Below, one piece after another: positions 8,314 to 16,113 of a stretch of 64,000 nucleotides of DNA. The notes under the pieces are model-generated. The model was not told the origin of the DNA. It did not search any database and worked only from the letters and a program-made list of their open reading frames with translations. The number at the start of each line of letters is the position of its first letter. Positions within the stretch are counted from its first letter, which is position 1. The position numbers and the translations under genes were made by a program. Where the stretch lies: contig CAKVOK010000002.1 of NCBI GenBank assembly GCA_934792465.1, forward strand, positions 1 to 64,000, given 5' to 3'. The stretch comes from an uncultured Clostridia bacterium (GTDB lineage Bacteria > Bacillota > Clostridia > RUG12999).

Positions 8314-9540
8314 ATGACGGACGAAATACTTGATTTTTTGGAACAGCTTGTGAAGATAAGAAGCGTAAAGGCGGCTCCCCTGCAGGGTATGCCGTATGGC
8401 GAAAACAGTGCGGAGGTGCTGACCGTATTCTTGAAAAAGGCACATGATATGGGGTTTAAAACCAAAAATTTCGATAATTATGTCGGAACGGTCGAAAGCG
8501 GCGAGGGAGAGCCGAAACTCGGAATCCTGTGCCACCTTGATGTTGTGCCGGAGGGCGAGGGCTGGTCATATCCGCCGTATGAGCTTACGAACAAAGACGG
8601 AACGCTTTACGGCAGAGGAACGTTTGACGATAAAGGACCTGCCGTTGCCGCTCTTTTTGCGCTGTATGAGGCGAAAAAGCACGGCTTGAAAGAAAATGTG
8701 CGGCTTATATTGGGGTGCGATGAGGAATGCGGCAGTGACGATTTGAAATATTACGAAAAATGCGAACCGCTGCCGAATATGCTCTTTTCTCCCGATGCGG
8801 ATTTCCCTGTCGTAAACGGTGAAATGGGAATAATTCATGCTGTGTTTAAAAATAAGATTGCGGACGGGAAAATATCGGAGATTAGTTCCGGAAGTGCTTC
8901 AAATGCAGTCCCGGCAAAGGCAAATGCGGTTTTGAGCGACGGAACGACTGTTTTTGCGGAGGGAAAGAGTGCGCACGCATCAACTCCGCAGGAGGGCGAA
9001 AACGCCGCTGTAAAGCTTCTTGATAAACTGAAAATTTGTTCGGAGGATATAAAAAGGATTGCGGAGAAATTCCCGTGTGAAGATTTTTACGGGAAATCTC
9101 TCGGAATCGACAGCGAGGACGAGGTTTTCGGCAAGCTTACAGCAACACTTACGAAGCTTAGCCTTTCGGACGGCGTTTTGTGCGGAACGATTGATATACG
9201 CTATCCGCCGTCAACAACGCTCGAAAGAATAAGCAAGGTTCTTGAAAATACGTTTGAAACAGTGGAGGTTGAGGGGAACAATCCGCATTTTGTAGACCCG
9301 AAAAGCGATTTTGTGAAATCTCTGCTCGAAGCGTATGAGGAGGTAACGGGTCAAAAGGGATATACCGTGACGATGGGCGGCGGAACGTATGTACACGATA
9401 CGGTCGGCGGCGTAGCATTCGGAATGAGTATGCCAGGCACGAACAACAATATCCACGGTGCAGACGAATTTATTACGGTTGATGAGCTGCTTAGGGGAAT
9501 TGAAATATTTAAAACCGCAATAATAAAAATCTGCGGATAA
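8314..9540 (+). CDS. pepV: M20 dipeptidase, PepV type
   Basis: 408 aa zinc dipeptidase of the M20 family, predicted cytosolic, cutting dipeptides with broad specificity. Metal and catalytic motifs visible: CHLDVVPEGEGW, GRGTFDDKGP (bridging Asp), DEECGS (general base Glu then zinc Glu) and the late histidine in NNNIHGADE. The insertion (lid) domain is present between. The start is ATG 8314 behind GGAGGATAGG; an upstream in-frame start at 8212 would run through the previous gene. Confidence 0.9.
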   Translation: MTDEILDFLEQLVKIRSVKAAPLQGMPYGENSAEVLTVFLKKAHDMGFKTKNFDNYVGTVESGEGEPKLGILCHLDVVPEGEGWSYPPYELTNKDGTLYGRGTFDDKGPAVAALFALYEAKKHGLKENVRLILGCDEECGSDDLKYYEKCEPLPNMLFSPDADFPVVNGEMGIIHAVFKNKIADGKISEISSGSASNAVPAKANAVLSDGTTVFAEGKSAHASTPQEGENAAVKLLDKLKICSEDIKRIAEKFPCEDFYGKSLGIDSEDEVFGKLTATLTKLSLSDGVLCGTIDIRYPPSTTLERISKVLENTFETVEVEGNNPHFVDPKSDFVKSLLEAYEEVTGQKGYTVTMGGGTYVHDTVGGVAFGMSMPGTNNNIHGADEFITVDELLRGIEIFKTAIIKICG

Positions 9541-9557
9541 AGAAAGGAAAGATAATT

Positions 9558-9902
9558 ATGCCATATATAAGCACAAAAGCAAATGTGGAAATTTCAAAAG
9601 AAAAAGAAGAAATAATCAAAGAAAAGTTCGGCAAAGCCATCGAGCTTCTGCCGGGCAAAACGGAAACATATTTAATGCTGGAATTTGAGGGAAACAGCCG
9701 TTTGTGGTTCGGTGGAGATAACAGCACGCCAATAGCGTATGTAGAGGTTAAAATTTTCGGTAAGGCGGCAAAAATTCATTTTGATGCGCTGACAGGCTCA
9801 ATATGCAAGATTATAAACGAAGAACTTGATGTACCGTATGATAAAATTTACGTTAAATACGAAGAGGTGGAATATTGGGGCTGGAACGGACGAAATTTCT
9901 GA
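9558..9902 (+). CDS. MIF/tautomerase superfamily protein
   Basis: 114 aa with the N-terminal Met-Pro (MPYISTKANVEISKEKEEII) that after Met removal gives the catalytic Pro1 of the tautomerase fold. The length and the beta-alpha-beta repeat match macrophage migration inhibitory factor-like phenylpyruvate tautomerases. The physiological substrate in bacteria is unknown. The 3' end overlaps the next gene by 28 bp. Confidence 0.75.
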   Translation: MPYISTKANVEISKEKEEIIKEKFGKAIELLPGKTETYLMLEFEGNSRLWFGGDNSTPIAYVEVKIFGKAAKIHFDALTGSICKIINEELDVPYDKIYVKYEEVEYWGWNGRNF

Positions 9903-11230
9903 GATATGCGGTGCTGATTAGCTTTGTACTGCTCGTTTTTTCTTCATGCACATTAAACGCTCCGAACAGAGTTTTTTATGTGAAAAACAATGAAACATAT
10001 GTATATGAAAATGATAAATCATATAATCTCGGAGAAACGGTGGGCAAGGCGAAAAATGCGGGCAAATATTCGTATTATCTTAAATCGGACGGCACGCTTT
10101 GCGTGTTTTACGGCGGCAAAGCGTATTCCGTTGCGGATGATATAAAAAAATATACCGTTTCGGGGGAATATGCGTTTTATATAAAGGACGGCACGCTTTA
10201 CAGAGCGAAAGGAAAACACAGCCGTTTGGTGTGCGAAAATGTGCGGAATTTGTCTGCCGTGAACGGACTTTGCATTTATAAAAGCGGCGGCAATTGGTAT
10301 TTTGATAAAAACAGAATAACTGATGTGAAACCCTTGTTTGTGACGGAAAAATATGCATATTACCTGAAAAACGATACGCTGTATTATAAAAAATATAAGA
10401 CTGAGCCGTCTGTCGTTTCCGATAATATATATGAAACGGCGGTAATTAAAAATCGTGTTTATTTTTTTAAGGAGAAATACGAAGAAAAACGTTTTTCGGA
10501 TATTTTTGGATACGATTGCCTTGACAGGGACAATTCGGGGCAATATGACGAGCATATCAATCACAGCGATATAATAGAATGTTTTTCTTCAAGCAGTATC
10601 CCTTTCAGATTGTATACGCTTTATGAAGCGGAGCTTGATACGAAGAAGAAGCTTGACAGCAATATATGCGACATAAGCTCGTTTTATGATAACGGCGAAA
10701 ATTGTGCCGTATATAAAAAGCTCAGCCGAAAGAAGCTAAAGCTTTCTTCTCTGAAAAGTGCGGCAGATATTTACTATGCCGTTGACGAGAAATATAGGAA
10801 CGCTGATGTGCGTGTGCTGAAAGACGGCGAAATTACGAAGAAGATAAATGAGCGTACCGCCGATTATTTTGAAATAAGCGACAATGTATATTATATAGAT
10901 TCGGACAAGCTCTATGCCGGGAATAAAAAGATAGCGGCAGCCGATAAATTTAAGGCTGTGCGGCGTGGTGCTGTCTTTATGAAAGACGGATTTGCATATC
11001 TTTATTCGGACGGGCATATTTCGCAAATCGGCAGAAATGCGGAAAATATTAAGTCGGTAGCGGACGAGGTGTATTTTATGGACGACGGCAATCTGAAAAA
11101 CACATCGGGAACGCTGTATAAAAATGTTGATGATTATGCGATAGGCGGAAAAAATGTGTTTTATATAAGTAACGGTGCGCTGTACCGAAACGGAACGAAA
11201 ATTGATGAGAATGTATTTCAGATATATTAG
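9875..11230 (+). CDS. Lipoprotein with DUF5050-like beta-propeller repeats
   Basis: 451 aa. A basic start, a hydrophobic stretch and the lipobox VFSSC (Cys25) predict a membrane-anchored lipoprotein. The body consists of many 25-40 residue repeats with Y-Y-L-K-x-D-x-x-L-Y and N-x-V-Y-Y-I-D patterns, as in DUF5050/WD-like propellers. The start is TTG at 9875 behind GAGGTGG, inside the preceding tautomerase gene, which implies translational coupling. No catalytic motif; the binding partner is unknown. Confidence 0.75.
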   Translation: MGLERTKFLRYAVLISFVLLVFSSCTLNAPNRVFYVKNNETYVYENDKSYNLGETVGKAKNAGKYSYYLKSDGTLCVFYGGKAYSVADDIKKYTVSGEYAFYIKDGTLYRAKGKHSRLVCENVRNLSAVNGLCIYKSGGNWYFDKNRITDVKPLFVTEKYAYYLKNDTLYYKKYKTEPSVVSDNIYETAVIKNRVYFFKEKYEEKRFSDIFGYDCLDRDNSGQYDEHINHSDIIECFSSSSIPFRLYTLYEAELDTKKKLDSNICDISSFYDNGENCAVYKKLSRKKLKLSSLKSAADIYYAVDEKYRNADVRVLKDGEITKKINERTADYFEISDNVYYIDSDKLYAGNKKIAAADKFKAVRRGAVFMKDGFAYLYSDGHISQIGRNAENIKSVADEVYFMDDGNLKNTSGTLYKNVDDYAIGGKNVFYISNGALYRNGTKIDENVFQIY

Positions 11231-11241
11231 GAGGAAGAATT

Positions 11242-11721
11242 ATGATACACCACCCATTTCCGCCGCTGTATGACGAAAATTCAAAAATACTTATTCTCGG
11301 AAGCTTTCCGTCCGTGAAATCACGTGAGCAGCTGTTTTTTTACGGACATCCGCAAAATCGTTTCTGGAAAGTGGTGTCTGCACTGTACGGCTGCGATACT
11401 CCGAAAAGTATTGAGGAAAAACAAATTTTTCTGCATTCGCACGGGATTGCACTTTGGGACGTTATAGCCTCATGCGAGATTACGGGAAGCTCGGACAGCT
11501 CGATTAAAGACGTAACGCCGAATGATTTGACGAAAATTTTAGATTCGGCGGACATACGAAAAATATTTGTAAACGGGAAAACGGCGGAGAAGTATTATAA
11601 CAAATATACAAAGCCTATAACGGGCAGAGAAGCCGTATGCCTGCCGTCAACTTCGCCGGCGAATGCGGCATGGACATATGACAGGCTTATTGAGGCTTGG
11701 AAAATTATTTTAAAAATTTAA
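11242..11721 (+). CDS. Hypoxanthine-DNA (deoxyinosine) glycosylase
   Basis: 159 aa uracil-DNA-glycosylase superfamily member of the hypoxanthine glycosylase type. It should excise deaminated adenine (hypoxanthine) from DNA. Diagnostic sequence: GSFPSVKSREQLFFYGHPQN near the N-terminus (family motif 1), NGKTAEKYY and the C-terminal STSPANA motif. It has its own SD (TTAGGAGGAAGA) 11 bp after the lipoprotein gene and probably shares its transcript. Length is typical. Confidence 0.85.
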   Translation: MIHHPFPPLYDENSKILILGSFPSVKSREQLFFYGHPQNRFWKVVSALYGCDTPKSIEEKQIFLHSHGIALWDVIASCEITGSSDSSIKDVTPNDLTKILDSADIRKIFVNGKTAEKYYNKYTKPITGREAVCLPSTSPANAAWTYDRLIEAWKIILKI

Positions 11722-11806
11722 TAAATTTTTGCAACCATTTCCCTTTTTGATTGGTATTATATATGAGAACCTCAAAAAACACAATTTAAAAAAAGGAGTA
11801 ATTATC

Positions 11807-12664
11807 ATGAAAAAATTTATAGGTACGGTTACAGTGTTGGGATTGGCAATATGTTCAGGTTCGGTGGCATGTCTTGCGGAAACACCGGTGCTTACGTCCG
11901 CAGCAAATGAATATTCGGTTGTGGTTGGTGAAAACAAAATTGATTTTGGAAAAGATACACCGTTTGTATCGGGAAAAAATGTAATGCTTCCGATCAGAAG
12001 CGTTGCCGAAACCCTCGGCTTTAAAGTTGAATGGGACGGCGAAAGACAGGGAGTAAAGCTGGATAACGGAGAAGTTAACACAGTGGTATATATAGGAACG
12101 GACAGCTATTATATGGCTTCTTCTACAGCTATAGGAATGTCCGCACCGACGGCGCTCGGTTCGGCACCTGTACTGAAAAACGACAGAACATATGTTCCTG
12201 CGGAAATGTTCAAAATATTGTGCGGAGCGGACGCTTATACGGAGAAAGATAACGTAATAACGTTTAAAGCGGAAAATAAAACGCAGATACCGAATCCGTT
12301 CGTGGAATATAAAACGATAGATGAAGCGAAAAAGGCTCTTTCCTTTGATGCGGTATGCCCGACGAAGATACCCGAAGGATATGAAATTGACAGTATCTCG
12401 GTTATGAACGGCGAAATGCTTCAGATAATATATAAAGGCAAAAACGGCGAGTTTACATACAGAGTAGCCAAGGGAAGCGATGATATAAGCGGCGATTACA
12501 ATGTATATAAAGATATAAAAGAAGTTAAGGTCGGCGATTTGAATGTTACGTTCAGAGCCGGAGAAAAAACTTGCAGCGCAATATGGCAGAACAACGGATT
12601 AACATTTTCGATTTTCTGCGATACCGCAATATTTAGTGAAGATATTATAACAAATGTTCAATAA
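11807..12664 (+). CDS. Secreted copper-amine-oxidase-N domain protein
   Basis: 285 aa exported protein. Signal peptide MKKFIGTVTVLGLAICSGSV..CLA, then a copper amine oxidase N-terminal (stalk) domain at about residues 35-140 with KNVMLPIRSVAETLGFKVEW and DRTYVPAEMF. The second half (about 160-285) is a DUF4367-like beta domain. The stalk fold alone has no oxidase activity and is a common extracellular module in Clostridia. The start is ATG 11807 after AAAAGGAG, not the earlier in-frame ATG at 11729. Confidence 0.8.
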   Translation: MKKFIGTVTVLGLAICSGSVACLAETPVLTSAANEYSVVVGENKIDFGKDTPFVSGKNVMLPIRSVAETLGFKVEWDGERQGVKLDNGEVNTVVYIGTDSYYMASSTAIGMSAPTALGSAPVLKNDRTYVPAEMFKILCGADAYTEKDNVITFKAENKTQIPNPFVEYKTIDEAKKALSFDAVCPTKIPEGYEIDSISVMNGEMLQIIYKGKNGEFTYRVAKGSDDISGDYNVYKDIKEVKVGDLNVTFRAGEKTCSAIWQNNGLTFSIFCDTAIFSEDIITNVQ

Positions 12665-12665
12665 A

Positions 12666-12710
12666 TATAAATAGGGGTTGTAAAGAATGTTTTTACAGCC
12701 CCTATTTATA
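12666..12710. terminator. Bidirectional terminator
   Basis: Long stem TATAAATAGGGG.TGTAAA paired with TTTACA.CCCCTATTTATA, about 19 bp with one wobble, between the convergent genes ending at 12664 and 12720. Confidence 0.9.
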
Positions 12711-12719
12711 TTTGAATTG

Positions 12720-13049
12720 TCAGCAAAATGCATTTTTTATATAGTTAATTTCATCACCGAGAACTTCGATTACGTCAAAACGATATATTCCGTCAGGCTT
12801 ATACTTCTGCACATACGATTTCGCCGCACGTTTAATGCGTTCCTGCTTTTGTTTTGTGACAAAATCCATGGGACGTCCAAAAACGTCGGTTTTGCGCTGT
12901 TTCACTTCCACGAACGCCGTTACGCCCTTGTCGTATGCCACAATGTCGATTTCGCCGAGCTTGCAGGAATAGTTTCTGCACAGAATTTTAATGCCGTGTT
13001 TCTTTAAATATGACGCTGCCTTGGATTCACCGAGATTGGGTTTAATCAT
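12720..13049 (-). CDS. yraN: UPF0102 (YraN) endonuclease-fold protein
   Basis: 109 aa, PD-(D/E)xK nuclease-like fold. Visible motif: GEIDIVA followed by FVEVKQR, i.e. the D...ExK active-site arrangement. Family function is unsettled; a DNA processing role is inferred. Its ATG overlaps the stop of the upstream gene (ATGA, 13046-13049), so the two are translationally coupled. Usually yraN neighbours rnhB, which is not seen here. Confidence 0.9.
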   Translation of the reverse strand: MIKPNLGESKAASYLKKHGIKILCRNYSCKLGEIDIVAYDKGVTAFVEVKQRKTDVFGRPMDFVTKQKQERIKRAAKSYVQKYKPDGIYRFDVIEVLGDEINYIKNAFC

Positions 13050-13513
13050 TGCGGTGCCTCCGGGTTTTCGGCAGGCGTATTCTCTGACGGAACATTTTCT
13101 TTCGGCGGTTGCTCCGGTACAGCCGGCGGAGCGATGGGTTCTTGCGGAACGACTGCTGTCGGTTCGGGCGGCGCAGACTCCTGCGGTGCTTGAGTTTCGG
13201 CAGGTCTTGCGGTCGGAGCCGGTGCTTTTGTCTTTTTCTCAATTACCATAGGCGTCGGCGCAGGCGTCGGCGTCGGCGACGGAGTCGGTGTCGGCGTTGG
13301 GTCGAGCTTTACGTTTGAATAGTCTATCTTAACGGGATTTTCCTTTCCGAACGCCATATCAAGATAGTATGAACTTATAAGCAAGACGGCGGAAAGCACC
13401 AGTATTATTATCCAAAGTTTTTGATTCATGCGGCGTTTGAATAGGCTGAGTATCAGCGCAACGAAAGAAACTGCCATAACCAAAAAGGCTATTATTCCAA
13501 GTATGTCAAACAT
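13046..13513 (-). CDS. Membrane protein with proline-rich tail
   Basis: 155 aa, not a recognised family. Two hydrophobic segments (about 3-24 and 33-53) are followed by a long low-complexity tail of Pro, Thr, Ala and Glu (from about residue 70), encoded by GGCGTC-type triplet repeats. The tail is probably outside the membrane. The start chosen is ATG 13513 with GGAG six bases upstream; upstream ATGs at 13525 and 13570 lack a usable SD. The leader has the GCCG/CGGC hairpin described separately. Confidence 0.7.
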   Translation of the reverse strand: MFDILGIIAFLVMAVSFVALILSLFKRRMNQKLWIIILVLSAVLLISSYYLDMAFGKENPVKIDYSNVKLDPTPTPTPSPTPTPAPTPMVIEKKTKAPAPTARPAETQAPQESAPPEPTAVVPQEPIAPPAVPEQPPKENVPSENTPAENPEAPQ

Positions 13514-13545
13514 AATAATCTCCATTCCGCCGCCCTGCATCGGCA
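13511..13545 (-). promoter_or_regulatory. GCCG/CGGC start-site hairpin
   Basis: On the reverse strand GCCG, an 8-base loop and CGGC, then GGAAT GGAG and the ATG 15 bases after the stem. It is one of seven such elements in this window. Together with the bases upstream it closely matches the proC leader. Confidence 0.7.
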
Positions 13546-13692
13546 TAAATAATATAATGTAAAATCTCATATGCAGGGCAAGGAATAAAGAGATTATTAC
13601 TGCACATAGCCGTGTCGAGCGACAGCGATGACTGTTCGGCGGTGCTGTTATTTTAATTAACGTGATTTTTCACGTTATACCTTATAGCCTAT

Positions 13693-13721
13693 ATTATATA
13701 CCGTAAAAAGGAAATTGTCAA
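13693..13721 (-). promoter_or_regulatory. Promoter of the proline-rich protein / yraN pair
   Basis: Reverse strand TTGACA (13721-13716), 17 bases, TATAAT (13698-13693). It leaves a leader of about 170 nt that contains the hairpin AACGTGA/TCACGTT at 13659-13676 and a second small one TGTCG/CGACA near 13613. Confidence 0.8.
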
Positions 13722-13750
13722 CATGATTTGCAAATATTTTTAATGTTATG

Positions 13751-13783
13751 ATATGCAAAAATCATGTTTTTATTTTTGCATAT
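13751..13783 (-). terminator. Hairpin over the rsmI stop codon
   Basis: Perfect 12-bp stem ATATGCAAAAAT/ATTTTTGCATAT whose 5' arm lies in the last rsmI codons. It is a candidate terminator of the lexA operon, although no strong T-run follows. Confidence 0.5.
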
Positions 13784-14586
13784 GCGTCACGCTTGCTGAT
13801 TCCCTTGTTTTTTGCGGCTTTTTTCAGTGCATCTTTGTCGCTCAGACCCTCGCTGAGATATTTTTCGTAAAGCTCCTCCAGTGTGAAAGCTTCAAATTCT
13901 TTTGACGGGTCGAAAACAGCACCCTCCACTATGATAACATATTCGCCTTTCGGCGGCTTTTCGCTGTAAAGCGCAATGGCTTCTTCCACTGTGCAGCGGA
14001 TTTTTTCTTCGTGTGTTTTCGTAAGCTCGCGGCAAAGCGCAATATTCCTGTTGCCGAGGATTTCCAAAAAATCGTTTAATGTATTCAGAAGCTTGTGCGG
14101 CGCTTCGTAGAATATAAGCGTGTCCGTGTATGAAGAAACGGATTGGAGATGCTCTCTGCGTGCGGTTTTGTTCATGGAAAGAAAGCCTTGAAAAGCGAAT
14201 CTTCCCGTTGATATTCCCGAAGCTATGAGCGCCGTTATTGCCGCATTTGCGCCGGGGAGAGGAATAACCTCGATATTTTCTTCGATACATTGCATAACGA
14301 GATCCTCGCCGGGGTCTGATATGGCAGGCGTTCCGGCATCGGTTATAAGCGCAACGTTTTTGCCGTTTTTCAGATGCTCCAGAATTTCTTTTCCCCGCAT
14401 AAGCTTGTTATGTTCAAAGTAGCTTACAAGCGGCTTTTTTATTTTCAAATGATTCAGCAGAATAAGGCTGTGGCGTGTATCCTCGGCGGCGATTAAATCG
14501 ACCTCGGAAAGGATACGTACCGTTCGCAGTGTAATATCTTCGAGATTTCCTATCGGTGTGGGACAAAGATAAAGTGTGCCGCTCAT
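13762..14586 (-). CDS. rsmI: 16S rRNA C1402 2'-O-methyltransferase RsmI
   Basis: 274 aa, SAM-dependent methyltransferase of the tetrapyrrole-methylase fold that methylates C1402 in the ribosomal decoding centre. Motifs: MSGTLYLCPTPIGNLEDITL, EDTRHS, VALITDAGTPAISDPG, IPLPGANA and FYEAPHKL. Its ATG overlaps the stop of the methyltransferase gene before it (4 bp). It is last in the lexA operon. Confidence 0.96.
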   Translation of the reverse strand: MSGTLYLCPTPIGNLEDITLRTVRILSEVDLIAAEDTRHSLILLNHLKIKKPLVSYFEHNKLMRGKEILEHLKNGKNVALITDAGTPAISDPGEDLVMQCIEENIEVIPLPGANAAITALIASGISTGRFAFQGFLSMNKTARREHLQSVSSYTDTLIFYEAPHKLLNTLNDFLEILGNRNIALCRELTKTHEEKIRCTVEEAIALYSEKPPKGEYVIIVEGAVFDPSKEFEAFTLEELYEKYLSEGLSDKDALKKAAKNKGISKRDAYAKIKT

Positions 14587-15254
14587 AGCGAAAGACCTCC
14601 GTTTCCTTTGATGGGCGGCAAAACCGTTGTTTCGCTGCCGCCGTGATTAATAAAGCTTATCAGAACCAGCGACGCATTTTTTGCGGCGTCATCATGGACA
14701 AAGCGTATTTGTTTCGGTTCTATGCTGTGAGTTTTCGCAGTGTAAATAATATCCGACAGACGGCGCGCGCTGTGTACCATATATAGTCTGCCGCCGTATT
14801 TTAAAATCTTGCTTACGCATGAAAAAATGCTTTCAAGCGTACAGAAAATCTCATGACGTGCTATGATTTTCGTATCGCAGCTGTTCACTTCGCCGCCTCC
14901 GAAAGGCGTATACGGCGGATTTATCGTGATTACGTCAACCGGATTATCTATATAGGTATGCGCATTTTTTATATCATCGCATATGATTTCGGCATCGATT
15001 CCGTTAAGTTCCATGTTTCGGCGGCAAAGCTCCGCCACGCTTTGCTGAATTTCAAAAGCCGTAATTGTCTTAGGCTTGAATTTTTCTTTTATAAGTATCG
15101 GCAGAATACCGTTTCCGGTGCATAAATCAACATATCTTTCACCGGATTTTACAACCGTAAAATGCGAAAGCAGAACGGCGTCCGTGCCGAAGCAGAAGGC
15201 GTCCGTGTCCTGGATAATCTTATATCCGCCGCCCAGTTCATCTATTCGTTCCAT
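14583..15254 (-). CDS. tRNA1(Val) A37 N6-methyltransferase-like protein
   Basis: 223 aa, class I methyltransferase of the TrmN6/YfiC type, expected to make m6A37 in tRNA1(Val). Motif I region YVDLCTGNGILPILI and motif IV NPPY (ITINPPYTPFGGG) are clear. The start chosen is ATG 15254 (MERIDELGGGYKI), with a weak SD AAAGAG; the ATG 27 bases earlier has none. It overlaps ribF and rsmI at its two ends. Confidence 0.85.
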   Translation of the reverse strand: MERIDELGGGYKIIQDTDAFCFGTDAVLLSHFTVVKSGERYVDLCTGNGILPILIKEKFKPKTITAFEIQQSVAELCRRNMELNGIDAEIICDDIKNAHTYIDNPVDVITINPPYTPFGGGEVNSCDTKIIARHEIFCTLESIFSCVSKILKYGGRLYMVHSARRLSDIIYTAKTHSIEPKQIRFVHDDAAKNASLVLISFINHGGSETTVLPPIKGNGGLSL

Positions 15255-16113
15255 TATAATTTTCTCTTTCTGCAACATCATTTTTTATTTGTGCTTTCAA
15301 TGCGTCGATTCCGTCGAATTTCTTTTCGCTCCTGCAAAAATGCAAAAACTCGGTCTTTATATATTTTCCGTATAAATCCCCGTCAAAATTCAAAAGATTG
15401 GTTTCGCACATTTTTTGGTTTTCGCCGCAGGTCGGCGCAAATCCCAGGTTTGTGACGGACGGATAAATTTTCCCGTCTATATAAGTGTTTGTGAAATATA
15501 CTCCGTTCGGCGGCAGTAGAAGCCCGTTCGGCGGCAGCACATTTGCCGTCGGGAAACCGAATTTCGCTCCGTCATGTCTGCCGGAAATAACCGTGCCGGA
15601 AATTTCGTAGGGGAGAGCCGTCAGCGAGGAAGCAAGGTCGATATCTCCGCTGCGAATAAGCGTTTTTATATATGAACTGCTCACTTTATGCCCGTTGTGT
15701 TTTATAAACGGTATTATCTCTACGAAAACACCGTGTTTTTCGCATTCGGATTTCAAATAAAGGGAATTTCCCATACCTCCGCTGCCGAATGTATAGTCCT
15801 CGCCGACCGCAATATACTTGCAGCATAGTCTTTTTATAAGTATATCTTCAATAAAATCTTTGGGCGGCATTTTCAAAAATTCGGGTGTTGTTTTCTCGAA
15901 AATTACTTCCTTTATTCCCAAAGATAAGAATGCTTCTTTTTTGCGTTCGTTTGTAAATATCAGCTCGTTTTCCGCACCGAGAACCGATTTCGGATGCTTG
16001 TCGAACGTATATACAACAGGGAAAAATCCTGAATTTACGACTTTTTCTGCAATCATTTTATGTCCGCTGTGTACGCCGTCAAAAAATCCGAGTGCGGCTG
16101 CAATATTATTCAT
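15238..16113 (-). CDS. ribF: Bifunctional riboflavin kinase / FAD synthetase
   Basis: 291 aa. Converts riboflavin to FMN and FAD. N-terminal nucleotidyltransferase domain (MNNIAAALGFFDGVHSGHK, with GEDYTFG), C-terminal flavokinase domain (SGTVISGRHDGAKFGFPTAN, GVYFTNTYIDGKIYPSVTNLG). The start is ATG 16113 behind GGAAGG; it lies 8 bp inside the ABC-F gene end. An earlier in-frame start at 16191 is rejected because it precedes the family N-terminus and lies deep in the upstream gene. Confidence 0.95.
   Translation of the reverse strand: MNNIAAALGFFDGVHSGHKMIAEKVVNSGFFPVVYTFDKHPKSVLGAENELIFTNERKKEAFLSLGIKEVIFEKTTPEFLKMPPKDFIEDILIKRLCCKYIAVGEDYTFGSGGMGNSLYLKSECEKHGVFVEIIPFIKHNGHKVSSSYIKTLIRSGDIDLASSLTALPYEISGTVISGRHDGAKFGFPTANVLPPNGLLLPPNGVYFTNTYIDGKIYPSVTNLGFAPTCGENQKMCETNLLNFDGDLYGKYIKTEFLHFCRSEKKFDGIDALKAQIKNDVAERENYNGTNR

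Noticed and set aside
13250..13310. GGCGTC-type tandem repeats, possible CRISPR or satellite
   Set aside because: They encode the Pro-Thr tail of the reverse-strand membrane protein; the unit is only 6-12 bases with no spacers.
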